Below, piece after piece: positions 4,831-5,029 of a stretch of DNA of 5,029 nucleotides. The stretch covers positions 1-5,029 of the forward strand of contig DMAO01000194.1 of assembly GCA_003446545.1 (NCBI GenBank), given 5' to 3'. Every line of letters begins with the position of its first letter. Positions within the stretch are counted from its first letter, which is position 1. The translations under genes and the position numbers were made by a program. The notes under the pieces are model-generated. The model did no database searches. It was not told the DNA's origin and saw nothing but the letters and a program-made list of their open reading frames with translations. The stretch is from Sphaerochaeta sp. (GTDB lineage Bacteria > Spirochaetota > Spirochaetia > Sphaerochaetales > Sphaerochaetaceae).

Positions 4831-5029
4831 ATGAGAAGGTTATTGCTGGGATGCTTCATTCTCCTCTCCCTGATCGGATGCTCCACCACAGGTGGTGCGT
4901 CCGACCCGAGGGTTGGCTCTCAAGCCCTTTCACTTCTGGACTTGAGCAGCTATCCTGCAGATGTCTACGTGGGAATCTCCGGGCCATACTCCACTCAGGA
5001 GCGTATGGTAGAGGAGGCAATTCTTGCCT
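4831..5029 (+). CDS. Lipoprotein, N-terminal part, cut by the window edge (66 codons visible)
   Basis: ATG 4831 begins six bases after the TAG of the preceding gene and three after its tandem TAA. The first residues MRRLLLGCFILLSLIGC form a clear lipoprotein signal peptide with lipobox LIGC and Cys17. A Ser/Thr/Gly-rich linker follows, then ALSLLDLSSYPADVYVGISG and an ERMVEEAILA helix start at the edge. The pattern of a YVG-x-S strand and turn before an alanine-containing helix recalls the start of the LPP20 domains upstream, but too little is visible to assign the family. No good Shine-Dalgarno lies at normal distance (the nearest AAAGG is 14 bases away), so translation is probably coupled to the upstream gene. 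The frame is open to the last base and lacks a stop here. Confidence 0.75.
   Translation, partial: MRRLLLGCFILLSLIGCSTTGGASDPRVGSQALSLLDLSSYPADVYVGISGPYSTQERMVEEAILA

Noticed and set aside
1..5029. CRISPR array, tRNA, rRNA, transposase or attachment site
   Set aside because: I saw no regularly spaced repeats, tRNA-like cloverleaf, rRNA sequence, transposase motif or terminal inverted repeats with target duplication.

Overview
The window looks like chromosomal DNA of a Gram-negative bacterium with an outer membrane, most likely a spirochaete, and by overall style perhaps Sphaerochaeta or a close relative. That assignment is an inference: there is no rRNA or other taxonomic marker. It rests on the moderate G+C, the density of lipoprotein genes, one relaxed spirochaete-style lipobox and the general character of the lipoproteins.

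Layout. (1) Positions 1-491, minus strand: the N-terminal part of an HNH-endonuclease-type gene. It is cut by an in-frame TAG at 126-128, but recognisable family sequence continues past the stop in the same frame, so it is called a pseudogene. (2) Positions 492-706: non-coding, with a strong plus-strand intrinsic terminator (629-667), a possible promoter before it and a 7-bp closing stem, together resembling a short sRNA or an attenuated leader. (3) Positions 707-862, plus strand: a 51-codon gene for a very highly charged small protein with a good Shine-Dalgarno, a GTG start and its own terminator (882-914). (4) Positions 917-2227, minus strand: a COG3014-family lipoprotein. (5) Positions 2228-2554: a divergent regulatory region with a promoter candidate in each direction and several inverted repeats. 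(6) Positions 2555-5029, plus strand: a tight run of four lipoprotein genes, namely an LpoB-family protein, a 344-aa LPP20-type protein, a 195-aa LPP20-type protein, and a fourth lipoprotein cut by the window edge. Gaps between them are 17, 21 and 6 bases, so they are probably one operon.

How the genes fit together. All five large intact products begin with a lipoprotein signal peptide and should be anchored in a membrane facing the periplasm. COG3014, LpoB-family and LPP20-family proteins are each widespread, and I recall them occurring together in other bacteria. The divergent arrangement here suggests one functional module of the envelope. LpoB in enterobacteria activates the peptidoglycan synthase PBP1b, and LPP20-family FlgP forms rings under the outer membrane around flagellar motors. 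Neither role can be transferred directly, because no synthase or flagellar gene is in view. The most interesting reading is a multi-lipoprotein periplasmic assembly of unknown purpose. If the host really is Sphaerochaeta, reported to lack both penicillin-binding proteins and flagella, the classical partners of both families would be absent.
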